Origin: Leifsonia sp. NPDC080035
GTDB lineage: Bacteria > Actinomycetota > Actinomycetes > Actinomycetales > Microbacteriaceae
Direction: 5' to 3'
Assembly: GCF_040050925.1 (NCBI RefSeq)
Contig: NZ_CP157390.1
Span: forward strand, 2,046,001-2,110,000
Length of the DNA stretch: 64,000 nt
This document shows, piece by piece, positions 7,949 through 15,635 of this stretch. The notes beneath the pieces are model-generated. The model searched no databases and was not told where the DNA came from. It saw only the letters and a list, made by a program, of their open reading frames with translations. A program made the position numbers and the translations under genes. Numbering within the stretch: the first letter of the stretch is position 1; each line of letters opens with the position of its first letter.

Positions 7949-7971
7949 GGGTCGTCCGGTATCCTGGAAAT

Positions 7972-7993
7972 GCAGCGGGGAGACGCCCGCTGC
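7972..7993 (-). terminator. hairpin after the small membrane protein gene
   Basis: Arms GCAGCGGG (7972-7979) and CCCGCTGC (7986-7993) pair perfectly around a 6-nt loop. Read on the minus strand it follows the stop at 8003 and is followed by ATTTCC, so it can end that transcript just before the rox promoter. On the plus strand it is followed by TTCTTCTGTT. Confidence 0.5.
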
Positions 7994-8002
7994 TTCTTCT
8001 GT

Positions 8003-8353
8003 TCAGCCGCGGCTCGCCCGCTGCTCGCGACGCCGAGCCGCCGTCCCGCTGACGGCGATGCTCACGACTCCGGCGACGGCGAGGCCGTACGTGGTCAGGG
8101 TGAGGGCGTCGTCGCCGACCTGCGAGCGGACCGTTCCGGTGCCGTCCGCGCGCATCCACTCGCACACGCTCCCGATCGGCCACCACGTCCGGGTCTCGTG
8201 CACGCTTCCGCCGGCGTCGGTCGGGCGCGCCTCCGCGGGGACCGGGCCGTACCGCGAGCACGGGTTCTTCCAGGCGTAGCCGGCCTGGAGGACCGCGAAG
8301 AGCCCGGCGATGGCGAGCAGGGCGGCGCCGAACGCGATGAGAGCCCCCTTCAT
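8003..8353 (-). CDS. small two-helix membrane protein, unknown function
   Basis: A 116-residue protein. Hydrophobic segment 1 covers residues 4-24 (LIAFGAALLAIAGLFAVLQAG), followed by an extracytoplasmic loop with two cysteines (NPCSRYGP and SVCEWM) that could form a disulfide, then hydrophobic segment 2 near residues 84-104 (YGLAVAGVVSIAVSG), and a basic tail RRREQR that would stay in the cytoplasm. ATG at 8353. No recognisable family. It stands alone between the rox promoter and the divergent phosphatase gene. Confidence 0.65.
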   Translation of the reverse strand: MKGALIAFGAALLAIAGLFAVLQAGYAWKNPCSRYGPVPAEARPTDAGGSVHETRTWWPIGSVCEWMRADGTGTVRSQVGDDALTLTTYGLAVAGVVSIAVSGTAARRREQRASRG

Positions 8354-8446
8354 GCGGTCGACGGTATCGGCCAGGGCCGTACCCCGGCGTCCGTCGCGGG
8401 GATGACGTCGTGCGCGACACCGACTGCGGTCTGGGATGCTGGAGGC

Positions 8447-9259
8447 ATGCCGTCCAACGCCGAGCTCCTCGAAATCGCCGCCACCGTCGCCCGCCGAGCC
8501 GCGGCGCTGGCCCTGCAGCGCAGGCGGGACGGGGTGGAGATCGCCGCGTCCAAGTCGACGCTCACCGACATCGTCACGAAGGCCGACCGGGAGGCGGAGG
8601 ACCTCATCCGCGGCGCCATCGCCGCGGCGCGTCCGCGCGACGGCTTCCTCGGCGAGGAGTCGGAGGCCGAGCCGGGCAGCAGCGGCCTCACCTGGGTGGT
8701 CGACCCGATCGACGGGACCGTCAACTACTACTACGGCATTCCCGCGTACGCGGTGAGCGTCGCCGTGGTGGAGGGCGAGCCGGACCCGTCGACGTGGCGC
8801 ACGCTCGCGGGCGCGGTGGTGAACCCGGAGCTCGGCGAGGTCTTCACCGCCTTCGAGGGCGGCGGGGCAGCGCTCAACGGACGGCCGCTGCGGGTGCACG
8901 AGGGTGTCGAACTGCCGCTGGCGCTCGTCGGCACCGGCTTCGGCTACGACGCCGAGGTGCGCAGGCGTCAGGCCGCGTTCGTGCACGAGCTGATCCCCCA
9001 GGTGCGGGATGTGCGCAGGATCGGCGCCGCATCCCTCGACCTCTGCAACGTCGCCGCCGGCCGGCTGGACGCGTACTACGAGCGTGGACTCAACCCGTGG
9101 GATCACGCCGCGGGCGCCCTCATCGCGAGGGAGGCAGGCGCCAGGGTCGGCGGCCTGGGGGATGCTCCCGCCGGCAAGCGTTTGATCCTCGCGGCGGAGC
9201 CGGGACTGTACGAACAGCTCGACCCGCTGGTCCAGCGGTACTACGCCGAGTGGGAGTGA
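8447..9259 (+). CDS. inositol monophosphatase family protein
   Basis: A 270-residue Mg2+-dependent phosphatase of the IMPase/FBPase/CysQ superfamily. The metal sites are present: EE in LGEESEAEPG, WVVDPIDGTVNY (DPxDGT) and the C-terminal NPWDHAAG. Substrates in this family include inositol-1-phosphate, histidinol phosphate and other sugar phosphates; the sequence does not decide between them. ATG at 8447 has GGAGG immediately before it (only 1 nt spacing), which is unusually close, but the family N-terminus (LLEIAATVARRAAALAL) starts right there. Confidence 0.9.
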   Translation: MPSNAELLEIAATVARRAAALALQRRRDGVEIAASKSTLTDIVTKADREAEDLIRGAIAAARPRDGFLGEESEAEPGSSGLTWVVDPIDGTVNYYYGIPAYAVSVAVVEGEPDPSTWRTLAGAVVNPELGEVFTAFEGGGAALNGRPLRVHEGVELPLALVGTGFGYDAEVRRRQAAFVHELIPQVRDVRRIGAASLDLCNVAAGRLDAYYERGLNPWDHAAGALIAREAGARVGGLGDAPAGKRLILAAEPGLYEQLDPLVQRYYAEWE

Positions 9260-9308
9260 CGCGCCGCGGGATTGGTGCCGCGGTTATCAATTCGTTACAT
9301 TAGGTCGG

Positions 9309-10169
9309 GTGCGCGCCGCAGAACCCCCGCAGACGCCTCTCACCCGCCGCGAACGGCGGCTCGCTGAAGAGGCCGCACGGCGCACCCGTCGGCGCGTGCT
9401 GCAGCGTCGCATCGAACGCGACCGCAGCGTCCGCGAGAGCGGGGTCCCCGAGCGCCGGTTCAGCCGCGGGGTGACCCTGATGGCGATGCTGTCCGTGCTC
9501 GGGATCGGCGTCGCGACCTCGGTGCCCGCGATGGCGCTGCTGACCGACGAGCAGGTGCGCGCGGGGCAGGCGGTGCACTTCTCCGGGCGGACGGCCACGG
9601 AGGGCGAGCTGCAGGCGCTCGACCAGGTGACACTGGACTCGTCGGCGGAGATCGTCCGCGACGCCGGTGCCGCCACCTCCGCCGAGAAGCTCGCCGCCAT
9701 CCGCTCGATGCGGATCGCCGACACGTTCAGGAACGACCCGAACGGCGCCATCCAGTGGCCGTTCCCGGTCGGCGTCCCGATCTCGTCCGGGTTCGGGCCG
9801 CGGGTCGCGCCGACCGCCGGTGCGTCGACGAACCACCTCGGCGTCGACTTCACCCCCGGTGCCGGGGTGCCGATCCAGATCATCGCCGACGGCGTGGTGC
9901 GGGAGGTCGTCACCGGCGACAACGGCGGGTGCGGTGTGAACGTCACGATCGATCACATGATCGACGGGCGGCTGGTCAGCTCGAAGTACTGCCACATGCA
10001 GGTCGGCTCGGTTCAGGTGCGCGCCGGCCAGCGGGTGAAGGTGGCCGACATCGTGGGCCGGGTGGGGAACACCGGCGTCTCCACCGGAGCGCACCTGCAC
10101 CTCGAGATCCGCCTGAACGGCACCGAGCCGGTGGACCCGTTCGCGTGGCTGCAGGCGAACGCCGCCTGA
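9309..10169 (+). CDS. M23-family metallopeptidase (peptidoglycan endopeptidase-like), secreted
   Basis: A 286-residue protein with a basic, Arg-rich cytoplasmic N-terminus (residues 10-55), a membrane or signal segment (VTLMAMLSVLGIGVATSVPAMAL) and a C-terminal LytM/M23 domain. Zinc ligands are visible: His and Asp in NHLGVDFTPGAG and HxH in GAHLHLEIRLNG. FGPRVAPTAGAS and DGVVREVVTGDNGGCG are standard M23 blocks. Such enzymes cut peptide cross-links in the wall or act as inactive activators; here the ligands are intact. Start is GTG at 9309. Confidence 0.9.
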   Translation: MRAAEPPQTPLTRRERRLAEEAARRTRRRVLQRRIERDRSVRESGVPERRFSRGVTLMAMLSVLGIGVATSVPAMALLTDEQVRAGQAVHFSGRTATEGELQALDQVTLDSSAEIVRDAGAATSAEKLAAIRSMRIADTFRNDPNGAIQWPFPVGVPISSGFGPRVAPTAGASTNHLGVDFTPGAGVPIQIIADGVVREVVTGDNGGCGVNVTIDHMIDGRLVSSKYCHMQVGSVQVRAGQRVKVADIVGRVGNTGVSTGAHLHLEIRLNGTEPVDPFAWLQANAA

Positions 10170-10179
10170 GTGGCCGCAC

Positions 10180-10232
10180 ATTCGTGCCGAATGCGGGTCA
10201 TTCGTCGGGAATGAGCCGCATTCGCCACGAAT
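10180..10232. terminator. nested palindrome between convergent genes
   Basis: Arms 10180-10195 and 10217-10232 are 16-bp inverted repeats with one mismatch; a second palindrome (CATTC/GAATG, about 10199-10213) sits in the loop. The word ATTCG recurs four times. Located between the M23 stop (10169) and the alpha-glucosidase stop (10242), it probably ends both transcripts. Confidence 0.6.
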
Positions 10233-10241
10233 CGGCGCGGG

Positions 10242-11981
10242 TCAGATCAGCCAGGCGGTCGTGTCGCGCGGGAGCAGACGGCCCTCGAGCGGGCCGCTGG
10301 CGAGGATGACCGCGCCGGCGGGGAGCTCGAGCGGGGCCTTGCCGAAGTTGACCGCCACGGTGACCGCGCCCGACCGGAAGAGGAGGGCGTCCTCGCCGGC
10401 GTTCGCCCACTCCAGCTCGCCGAAGGCCAGGTCGTGCTCGCGGCGCGCGGCCAGCGCATCCTGGTACATCGACAGGGTCGAGCCGGGGACGCCGCGCTGC
10501 GACGAGCGCGTGTACGACGCCCACGACGCGGGCTGCGGAAGCCAGCTCGCCGCGGTCGGACCGAAGCCGTACGACGGGTCGGTGCCCTCCCACGGGATCG
10601 GGACACGGCAGCCGTCGCGGCCGTAGCGCTCGCCGTTCGTGCGGAACCAGGTGGGGTCCTGACGCGCCTCGTCCGGCAGGTCGATCGCCTCGGGCAGGCC
10701 GAGCTCCTCGCCCTGGTAGAGGTACGCCGATCCCGGCAGCGCGAGCATGAGAGCGGTCGCGGCGCGGGCGCGGCGGAGCGCGAACTGCGGGTCGGGGATG
10801 CCGGTCGAGTTCGGTCCGATGCCGTGGCCCTGCAGGTTCTCGCCCTCCAGGGCGAGGCGGGTCGCGTGCCGCACGACATCGTGGTTCGAGAGCACCCAGG
10901 TACTCGGCGCGCCGACACTGCCGAACACCGAGATCGAGCGGTCGATCACAGTGCGTAGCGCCACCGCATCCCACGGCGTCTCCAGGTAGCCGAAGTTGAA
11001 GGTCTGCTGCATCTCGTCCGGGCGCACCCAGCGGGCCAGCTTCTCCAGCGGCTCCACCCAGGCCTCGCCGCAGAGCACGCGGTCGCCCTCGTACTCCTCG
11101 AGGACTGTGTGCCAGTCGCGGTAGATGGCGTGCACACCGTCCTGCGCGAAGTACGGGGGAGTCGCGGGCTCGTCGCCGGCGTGACCGGCGATCTGCGGCT
11201 CCAGGGCGATGCCACCGGTGGTCGTCGGCACCTGGCCGCCGCCCATGCTGCCCGCGTGGGCGGGCGGCGTGTAGTCGGGCAGGCCCTTCTCCTTGATCAT
11301 GCCGTGGGCGACGTCCACCCGGAAGCCGTCGACGCCGCGGTCGAGCCAGAACCGCAGGATGCCGCGGAACTGCTCCCACACCCACGGGTTCTCCCAGTCC
11401 AGGTCGGGCTGCGACTTGTCGAAGAGGTGCAGGTACCACTGACCGGGACGGCCGTCCGCCTCCGTGATGCGGGTCCACGCGGCGCCGCCGAAGATCGACT
11501 CCCAGTTGTTCGGGGGCAGCTCGCCGTCGGCTCCCGTGCCGTCGCGGAAGATGTACCGCGCGCGCTCGGGGCTGCCGGGGCCGGCGGCCAGCGCCTCCTG
11601 GAACCAGACGTGGTCGCTCGAGGAGTGGTTGGGGACGAGGTCGATGATGACGCGCAGGCCCAGCTCGTGCGCCGTGCCCAGCAGGGCGTCGAAGTCCGCC
11701 AGCGTGCCGAAGCGCGGGTCGACGTCGCAGTAGTCGGCGACGTCGTAGCCGGCGTCGCGCTGCGGCGAGGTCTGGAAGGGGGACAGCCAGACCGCGTCGA
11801 CGCCGAGCTCGCGCAGGGCGGGCAGGCGGTGCGTGATGCCGGGCAGGTCGCCGATCCCGTCGCCGTCGGAGTCCGCGAAGGAGCGCGGATACACCTGGTA
11901 GATGACGGCGGAGCGCCACCACTCGCGGCCGGGCGTGCTCGGGGACAGAGGGGAGGAAGTGGGAGTGGGGATACGGATCAC
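10242..11981 (-). CDS. GH13 alpha-glucosidase / oligo-1,6-glucosidase type
   Basis: A 579-residue cytoplasmic glycoside hydrolase of family 13. Conserved regions are all present: region I DLVPNHSS, region II GFRVDVAH with nucleophile Asp223, region III CGEAWVEP with acid/base Glu306, and region IV LSNHDVV with Asp368. The N-terminus (WWRSAVIYQVYPRSFADSDGDGIGDLPGI) is typical of alpha-glucosidases and trehalulose/oligo-1,6-glucosidases. No signal peptide, so it acts on imported maltose- or isomaltose-type sugars. Start is GTG at 11981 with a weak ribosome site. It is monocistronic and has no adjacent regulator or transporter. Confidence 0.93.
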   Translation of the reverse strand: MIRIPTPTSSPLSPSTPGREWWRSAVIYQVYPRSFADSDGDGIGDLPGITHRLPALRELGVDAVWLSPFQTSPQRDAGYDVADYCDVDPRFGTLADFDALLGTAHELGLRVIIDLVPNHSSSDHVWFQEALAAGPGSPERARYIFRDGTGADGELPPNNWESIFGGAAWTRITEADGRPGQWYLHLFDKSQPDLDWENPWVWEQFRGILRFWLDRGVDGFRVDVAHGMIKEKGLPDYTPPAHAGSMGGGQVPTTTGGIALEPQIAGHAGDEPATPPYFAQDGVHAIYRDWHTVLEEYEGDRVLCGEAWVEPLEKLARWVRPDEMQQTFNFGYLETPWDAVALRTVIDRSISVFGSVGAPSTWVLSNHDVVRHATRLALEGENLQGHGIGPNSTGIPDPQFALRRARAATALMLALPGSAYLYQGEELGLPEAIDLPDEARQDPTWFRTNGERYGRDGCRVPIPWEGTDPSYGFGPTAASWLPQPASWASYTRSSQRGVPGSTLSMYQDALAARREHDLAFGELEWANAGEDALLFRSGAVTVAVNFGKAPLELPAGAVILASGPLEGRLLPRDTTAWLI

Positions 11982-12175
11982 CTGTCTTGGTCATCGAAGG
12001 GACGGGACGGGCGACGCCGGCGGGTGGGAACGCGGCGGCCGCGGGCGCGGCCGGTCCCAGGGTCTGCGGGGGTGGTGCGAGCCGGGGTCGTCGCGCCGTC
12101 GTCGGCGCTGCACGACATGCTAGCGCCATCCGCTGGGCGCCGCTTCAGGGCGCCGGGGCGCGCGCCGGGGCCGGC

Positions 12176-13027
12176 TCAGCGCCAGTGCGACGGGCGATCG
12201 ACCGTGCGGGGGAGGCGGGTTCGCGCGTCGCCGGTCGCGGCGTTGACCTGCGTCTGGGTGAGGTAGATCGCCTCGGAGAGGTCGGCCCCGCCGAGCCGGG
12301 CGTCGCGCAGGTCGGCGCCGATCAGCTCGGCGCGGACGAGGCGCGCATCCCGCAGGTCGGCCGCGATCAGGAGGGCGCCGCGCAGTTCGGCGCCGCGGAG
12401 GTCCGCGCCGCGCAGGTCGGCGCCCAGCAGGTCGGCGCCCGGGCGGATCCGGGACCGCTTCACCCGCAACGGCGCGGTGCAGTCGGCGGGCTCGCCGGTC
12501 TCTCGGGTGAGGCGGGCGGCCTCGCGCAGGAGCTCGGCGGCGGGGGCGCGCAGCTCGTCCACGTCCAGCATCCGGATGGCGTCGGCGGGGGCGTCGGCGG
12601 CCGCCTCCACCTCGGCGCGCGCCTCGCGGAGAGCGGGATGTAGGGGAGCCGCCGCGGGCATCCGCAGCGCCTCCTCGAGGTACCAGAGCAACTCGTGCAG
12701 CTGACGGACGATGGGGAAGACGGCGAACATCCCGGCTCGCACGGCGTCGTCGTCCCGCCAGCTGCGGCCGTCGAAGGTGTGCCGGGTCACGTGCTGGCCC
12801 GCGCCGAAGCAGTCGAAGACGGTGCAGCCCTTGAAGCCGCGGTCGCGCAGGTGCGGGTGGATGCTGCACCGATCGTCCCCGTCGAGGTTGACGCACGGCT
12901 CGCCGGCCGGTTTGTCGAAGGCGAAGTCGGCGGACTTCGCGAAGGCCAGGGCGACGCAGCAGAGCCCGACGCAGTCGCCGCACTCGGCGCGGAGCGCGCG
13001 GCGGGGTTCCTCGACGATGGTGGCCAT
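12176..13027 (-). CDS. Cys-cluster (YkgJ-like) domain fused to pentapeptide repeats
   Basis: A 283-residue two-part protein. Residues 16-73 contain eight cysteines in the order C16xxC19xxxCC24, C45, C54, C68 and C73 with PCVNLDGDDRCSIH, resembling the metal-chelating YkgJ (CxxCxxxCC) family. A helical linker covers about residues 90-190. Residues about 198-252 are tandem pentapeptide repeats of A(D/E)Lxx type (GADLLGADLRGADLRGAEL and onward, with one AALLI-type interruption), expected to form a short right-handed beta-helix. Pentapeptide proteins can mimic DNA or bind partners; the role of this fusion is unknown. It is divergent from the aldo/keto reductase across a large palindrome. Confidence 0.78.
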   Translation of the reverse strand: MATIVEEPRRALRAECGDCVGLCCVALAFAKSADFAFDKPAGEPCVNLDGDDRCSIHPHLRDRGFKGCTVFDCFGAGQHVTRHTFDGRSWRDDDAVRAGMFAVFPIVRQLHELLWYLEEALRMPAAAPLHPALREARAEVEAAADAPADAIRMLDVDELRAPAAELLREAARLTRETGEPADCTAPLRVKRSRIRPGADLLGADLRGADLRGAELRGALLIAADLRDARLVRAELIGADLRDARLGGADLSEAIYLTQTQVNAATGDARTRLPRTVDRPSHWR

Positions 13028-13089
13028 CCCTCCACACTATGGGCGGGCCCGTCACCTTTCCACACTCGTGCGCCCGCGACCGCGACACC

Positions 13090-13159
13090 GTGACTGCTGC
13101 GTCGTGGGACGAGTGCGCCCCGGCGCCCGGGCGCACTCGTCCCGCGCGTGCGCAGTCAC
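13090..13159. repeat. nested long palindrome in a divergent intergenic region
   Basis: Outer arms 13090-13097 and 13152-13159 (GTGACTGC/GCAGTCAC) enclose an 8-nt symmetric internal loop and then perfect 15-bp inner arms 13106-13120 and 13129-13143 around an 8-nt loop. The word CACTCGTGCGC also occurs upstream at about 13064. The flanking genes are divergent, so this is not a simple terminator; the folded form would be a single very stable cruciform or hairpin. Confidence 0.7.
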
Positions 13160-13283
13160 GCTGCCGCACGCTGCCGTGCGGGGACAGTCGCCACGGCGGG
13201 CGGGCGCGAACCGAACGGAACCGGAATAGGCCCGGCGAGCAGGCGTTAGCGTGGGATGACCCCCAACGAAAGGACGAAACGGC

Positions 13284-14240
13284 ATGACTTCTGCGCGTCG
13301 CACGATCGGAACCTCCGACCTGACGGTCTTCCCCCTCTCCCTCGGCGGCAACGTCTTCGGCTGGACGGCCGACCGGGACACCTCGTTCCAGGTGCTGGAC
13401 GCGTACACGGCCGCCGGTGGCAACTTCGTCGACACGGCGGACGGCTACTCGGCATGGGTGCCCGGCAACACCGGCGGCGACTCGGAGCGGATCCTCGGCG
13501 AGTGGTTCGACGCCCGCGGCAACCGGGACGACGTCGTCCTCGCCACCAAGGTCAGCCAGCACCCCGACTTCAAGGGTCTCGCCGCCGACAACATCCGCCG
13601 TGCCGCCGACGCCTCGCTCGAGCGCCTGCAGAGCGAGTACATCGACCTCTACTACGCGCACTTCGACGACGAGACGGTGCCGCTGGAAGAGACCGTCGCC
13701 GCCCTCTCCGGGCTCGTGGACGCGGGCAAGGTGCGCTACATCGGCATCTCGAACTACTCTCCGGAGCGGGTGGAGGAGTGGTTCGCGATCACCGAGCGCG
13801 AGGGACTTCACCGCGCCGTGGCGCTGCAGCCGCACTACAACCTGGTGGAGCGCGCCTACGAGCAGAACTACCGGCCGCTCGTCGAGCGCCACGACCTCGG
13901 CGTGATGCCGTACTTCGCGCTCGCCGCAGGCTTCCTCACCGGCAAGTACCGCGACGGCGTCACGGTGGACAGCCCCCGCGCCGGTGGCGCGGCCAAGTAC
14001 CTTGACGACACCGGTCGCGCGGTGCTGGCCACCCTGGACGAGGTCGCGGCCGCGCACTCCGCATCCGTGGCGACGGTGGCGCTGGCCTGGCTCGCCGCCC
14101 AGCCGACCATCACGGCGCCGATCTCGAGCGCCCGCACGCTGGAGCAGCTCCCCGACCTGCTCGCGGCCGTCGAGCTCGAGCTGACCGCCGACGAGCTGGA
14201 GGCGCTCTCCGGCGCCTCGGAGGCCGCCGTCGCGGCGTGA
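13284..14240 (+). CDS. aldo/keto reductase
   Basis: A 318-residue NADPH-dependent (beta/alpha)8 reductase. The catalytic tetrad is traceable: Asp and Tyr in NFVDTADGYSAWVPG, Lys in VVLATKVSQ and His in DLYYAHFDDE. GKVRYIGISNYSPE, VALQPHYNLVER and the cofactor-loop region PISSARTLEQL match the YajO/PdxI-like and Tas-like AKR groups. Ribosome site AAAGGAC lies upstream of ATG 13284. Physiological substrate not predictable. A strong hairpin follows. Confidence 0.92.
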   Translation: MTSARRTIGTSDLTVFPLSLGGNVFGWTADRDTSFQVLDAYTAAGGNFVDTADGYSAWVPGNTGGDSERILGEWFDARGNRDDVVLATKVSQHPDFKGLAADNIRRAADASLERLQSEYIDLYYAHFDDETVPLEETVAALSGLVDAGKVRYIGISNYSPERVEEWFAITEREGLHRAVALQPHYNLVERAYEQNYRPLVERHDLGVMPYFALAAGFLTGKYRDGVTVDSPRAGGAAKYLDDTGRAVLATLDEVAAAHSASVATVALAWLAAQPTITAPISSARTLEQLPDLLAAVELELTADELEALSGASEAAVAA

Positions 14241-14249
14241 CCGGATCGA

Positions 14250-14288
14250 CCGCGAGGGTGCTCCCGATGGTACGGAGCACCCTCGCGG
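14250..14288 (+). terminator. rho-independent-like hairpin after the aldo/keto reductase
   Basis: Perfect 15-bp arms 14250-14264 and 14274-14288 around a 9-nt loop, 10 bp after the stop at 14240. Its right arm overlaps the left copy of the 31-bp direct repeat. No T-run follows. Confidence 0.75.
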
Positions 14289-14299
14289 TGATGGTATCC
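14269..14299 (+). repeat. left copy of a 31-bp direct repeat flanking the nuclease-like gene
   Basis: Sequence is GGTACGGAGCACCC, 8 variable bases, then ATGGTATCC. The copy at 15337-15367 has the same 14 + 8 + 9 layout; all 23 outer bases are identical and the 8-base middle matches at 3. It ends 5 bp before the stop codon of the gene between the copies. Confidence 0.85.
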
Positions 14300-14304
14300 G
14301 CTGG

Positions 14305-15315
14305 TCAGGGCGTGACCGACTCCGAAAATGTGAGGTACCTCAGCGGACCCGGGTACGGCGGGTGGCTGTCCCCATAGAGCAGCGCGGCAGCGGCGGAGCC
14401 CGGCGTCCAATCCCAGAGGTCATCGATCGCGAGCAGGTCTTTCCACTCCGGCACGCCGTGCTGTGCTCCGGCGGCCAGCGCGTCGATCCACCCGTGGAAC
14501 CATCGAGAGCCGCGTGGCGGACCTGACACGTGCGCCTGGTCGTGGAGGTGAGCGAGCAGGTAGCCGCGCCCGGGAGGTTTCCAGCATGAGGGATGAGAGC
14601 AGGACCACGCGACGGACCTGTCCCGCTCCATGATGGAGCGGAAAGGACGGGGTGCGCTGTCGGCGTAGTACTGGTCGGCGATCATGTCGAGGATGCGCGT
14701 GCCATATCGTGGGGCGCGGGAGTCTTCGCTGGTGCTTCGCATCGCCCTGCACAGTACGTCGCCGATCAGCGTTTCGTACGGTTCGATCACGATCACGTGC
14801 TCGAGATCGTGGACGTCGGTGCGGGGGTGGTGCTTGGCGTGCACGAGCTTGGTTCGTGCGTCTCGCTGCCATTCCTCGGTCGTCGCTTCGCCCGCGAAGA
14901 CCAGGTGGTAGCTCAGCGTGACGCCGTGCCAGCCGTCCTTCTTGCCGCGACGAGTCTCGCCGAGTCCGCCGCTCGAGACGAGCTCGGCCAACCGCTTCTG
15001 CGCCTTGACGACCTGTCTGTCGTCGATGTGCGCCCTGCGCAGGTTCTTCGCGTCCACAACCATGATGTGGTCTTCCGTGCCGGCGGCGATGTGGATGATC
15101 ATGTCGAAGTCGCCCAGTCCTCGCTGGCGAGCGCGAGCGCCGAGGACGGCGCCGGCCGCTCGGCCTGGTCCGAGCGCGACCTGAATGTGACGCGCGAGGA
15201 AGTCCTCGCCGACAGCGCCTTGGTAGAGCGACTTCTTGCTTCCGGGTCCCTCGAGTGGTCGGCTATCCCAATCCTGCGCCCACCCCATCGGGTCGCCGAA
15301 AAGCTGATCCAACAT
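14305..15315 (-). CDS. nuclease-like orphan protein (possible NERD / PD-(D/E)xK fold)
   Basis: A 336-residue protein without a firmly recognised family. GAVGE (residues 33-37) followed by LGDFDMIIHI (Asp69/Asp71) and IMVVDAKN (Asp88, Lys90) reproduces the GxxGE...D...(D/E)xK order of NERD and related restriction-endonuclease-like folds. The C-terminal half has CSHPSCW and several His/Trp-rich stretches (HLHDQAH, SRWFHGWIDAL). Starts are uncertain: ATG 15315 has GGAGG one base before it; GTG 15348 lies inside the flanking repeat. The gene fills exactly the interval between two direct repeats next to a tRNA cluster, so it is probably horizontally acquired. A defence or DNA-processing role is inference. 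Confidence 0.6.
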   Translation of the reverse strand: MLDQLFGDPMGWAQDWDSRPLEGPGSKKSLYQGAVGEDFLARHIQVALGPGRAAGAVLGARARQRGLGDFDMIIHIAAGTEDHIMVVDAKNLRRAHIDDRQVVKAQKRLAELVSSGGLGETRRGKKDGWHGVTLSYHLVFAGEATTEEWQRDARTKLVHAKHHPRTDVHDLEHVIVIEPYETLIGDVLCRAMRSTSEDSRAPRYGTRILDMIADQYYADSAPRPFRSIMERDRSVAWSCSHPSCWKPPGRGYLLAHLHDQAHVSGPPRGSRWFHGWIDALAAGAQHGVPEWKDLLAIDDLWDWTPGSAAAALLYGDSHPPYPGPLRYLTFSESVTP

Positions 15316-15336
15316 GCCTCCTTGGCTGTCCGCGGT

Positions 15337-15367
15337 GGTACGGAGCACCCCCGGAGGAATGGTATCC
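15337..15367 (+). repeat. right copy of the 31-bp direct repeat
   Basis: Same orientation as 14269-14299: GGTACGGAGCACCC, 8 variable bases, ATGGTATCC. It lies 45 bp upstream of tRNA-Thr, and the TATCCT within and after its end could serve as the -10 element of the tRNA promoter. Confidence 0.85.
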
Positions 15368-15412
15368 TCGTACGGTTGCCAAAAACGTCCGGCGGATGCC
15401 GACGTCGGCTTC

Positions 15413-15484
<72 letters not shown>

Positions 15485-15514
15485 CCGTCTCCCGAACGCG
15501 ACGAGGGAGACCCC

Positions 15515-15588
15515 GGCGGGGTAGCTCAGGTGGTTAGAGCACACGGCTCATAATCGTGGTGTCGCGGGTTCGAGTCCCGCCCTCGCTA
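15515..15588 (+). tRNA. tRNA-Met (CAT)
   Basis: Acceptor GGCGGGG (15515-15521) pairs with CCTCGCT (15581-15587) with two G-U pairs; discriminator A. Loop CTCATAA gives anticodon CAT. It lacks the three G-C pairs of initiator tRNA in the anticodon stem, so it is elongator Met or possibly tRNA-Ile2 (lysidine-modified); the sequence alone does not separate these. Its 3' part is duplicated at 16897-16951. Confidence 0.93.
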
Positions 15589-15590
15589 CA
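15535..15590 (+). repeat. attachment-site-like repeat, copy within tRNA-Met
   Basis: 56 bp from the D-arm end of tRNA-Met to 2 bp after its discriminator. It recurs at 16897-16951 with one substitution and one deletion. This is the arrangement left by tRNA-targeting integrases, with the intact tRNA retained at one border. Confidence 0.75.
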
Positions 15591-15608
15591 TAGGTTGAAA
15601 ACACGGGG

Positions 15609-15635
15609 AACGGCGGCTGTTGAACAGCCGCCGTT
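15609..15635 (+). terminator. tRNA operon terminator
   Basis: Perfect 13-bp arms AACGGCGGCTGTT (15609-15621) and AACAGCCGCCGTT (15623-15635), followed by CTTGTGTTT. Placed 20 bp after tRNA-Met, it should end the Thr-Met tRNA transcript. Confidence 0.85.

Noticed and set aside
12029..12175. Gene or RNA between the alpha-glucosidase start and the pentapeptide protein
   Set aside because: Only GC-rich sequence without a plausible start, hairpin or family match was seen.
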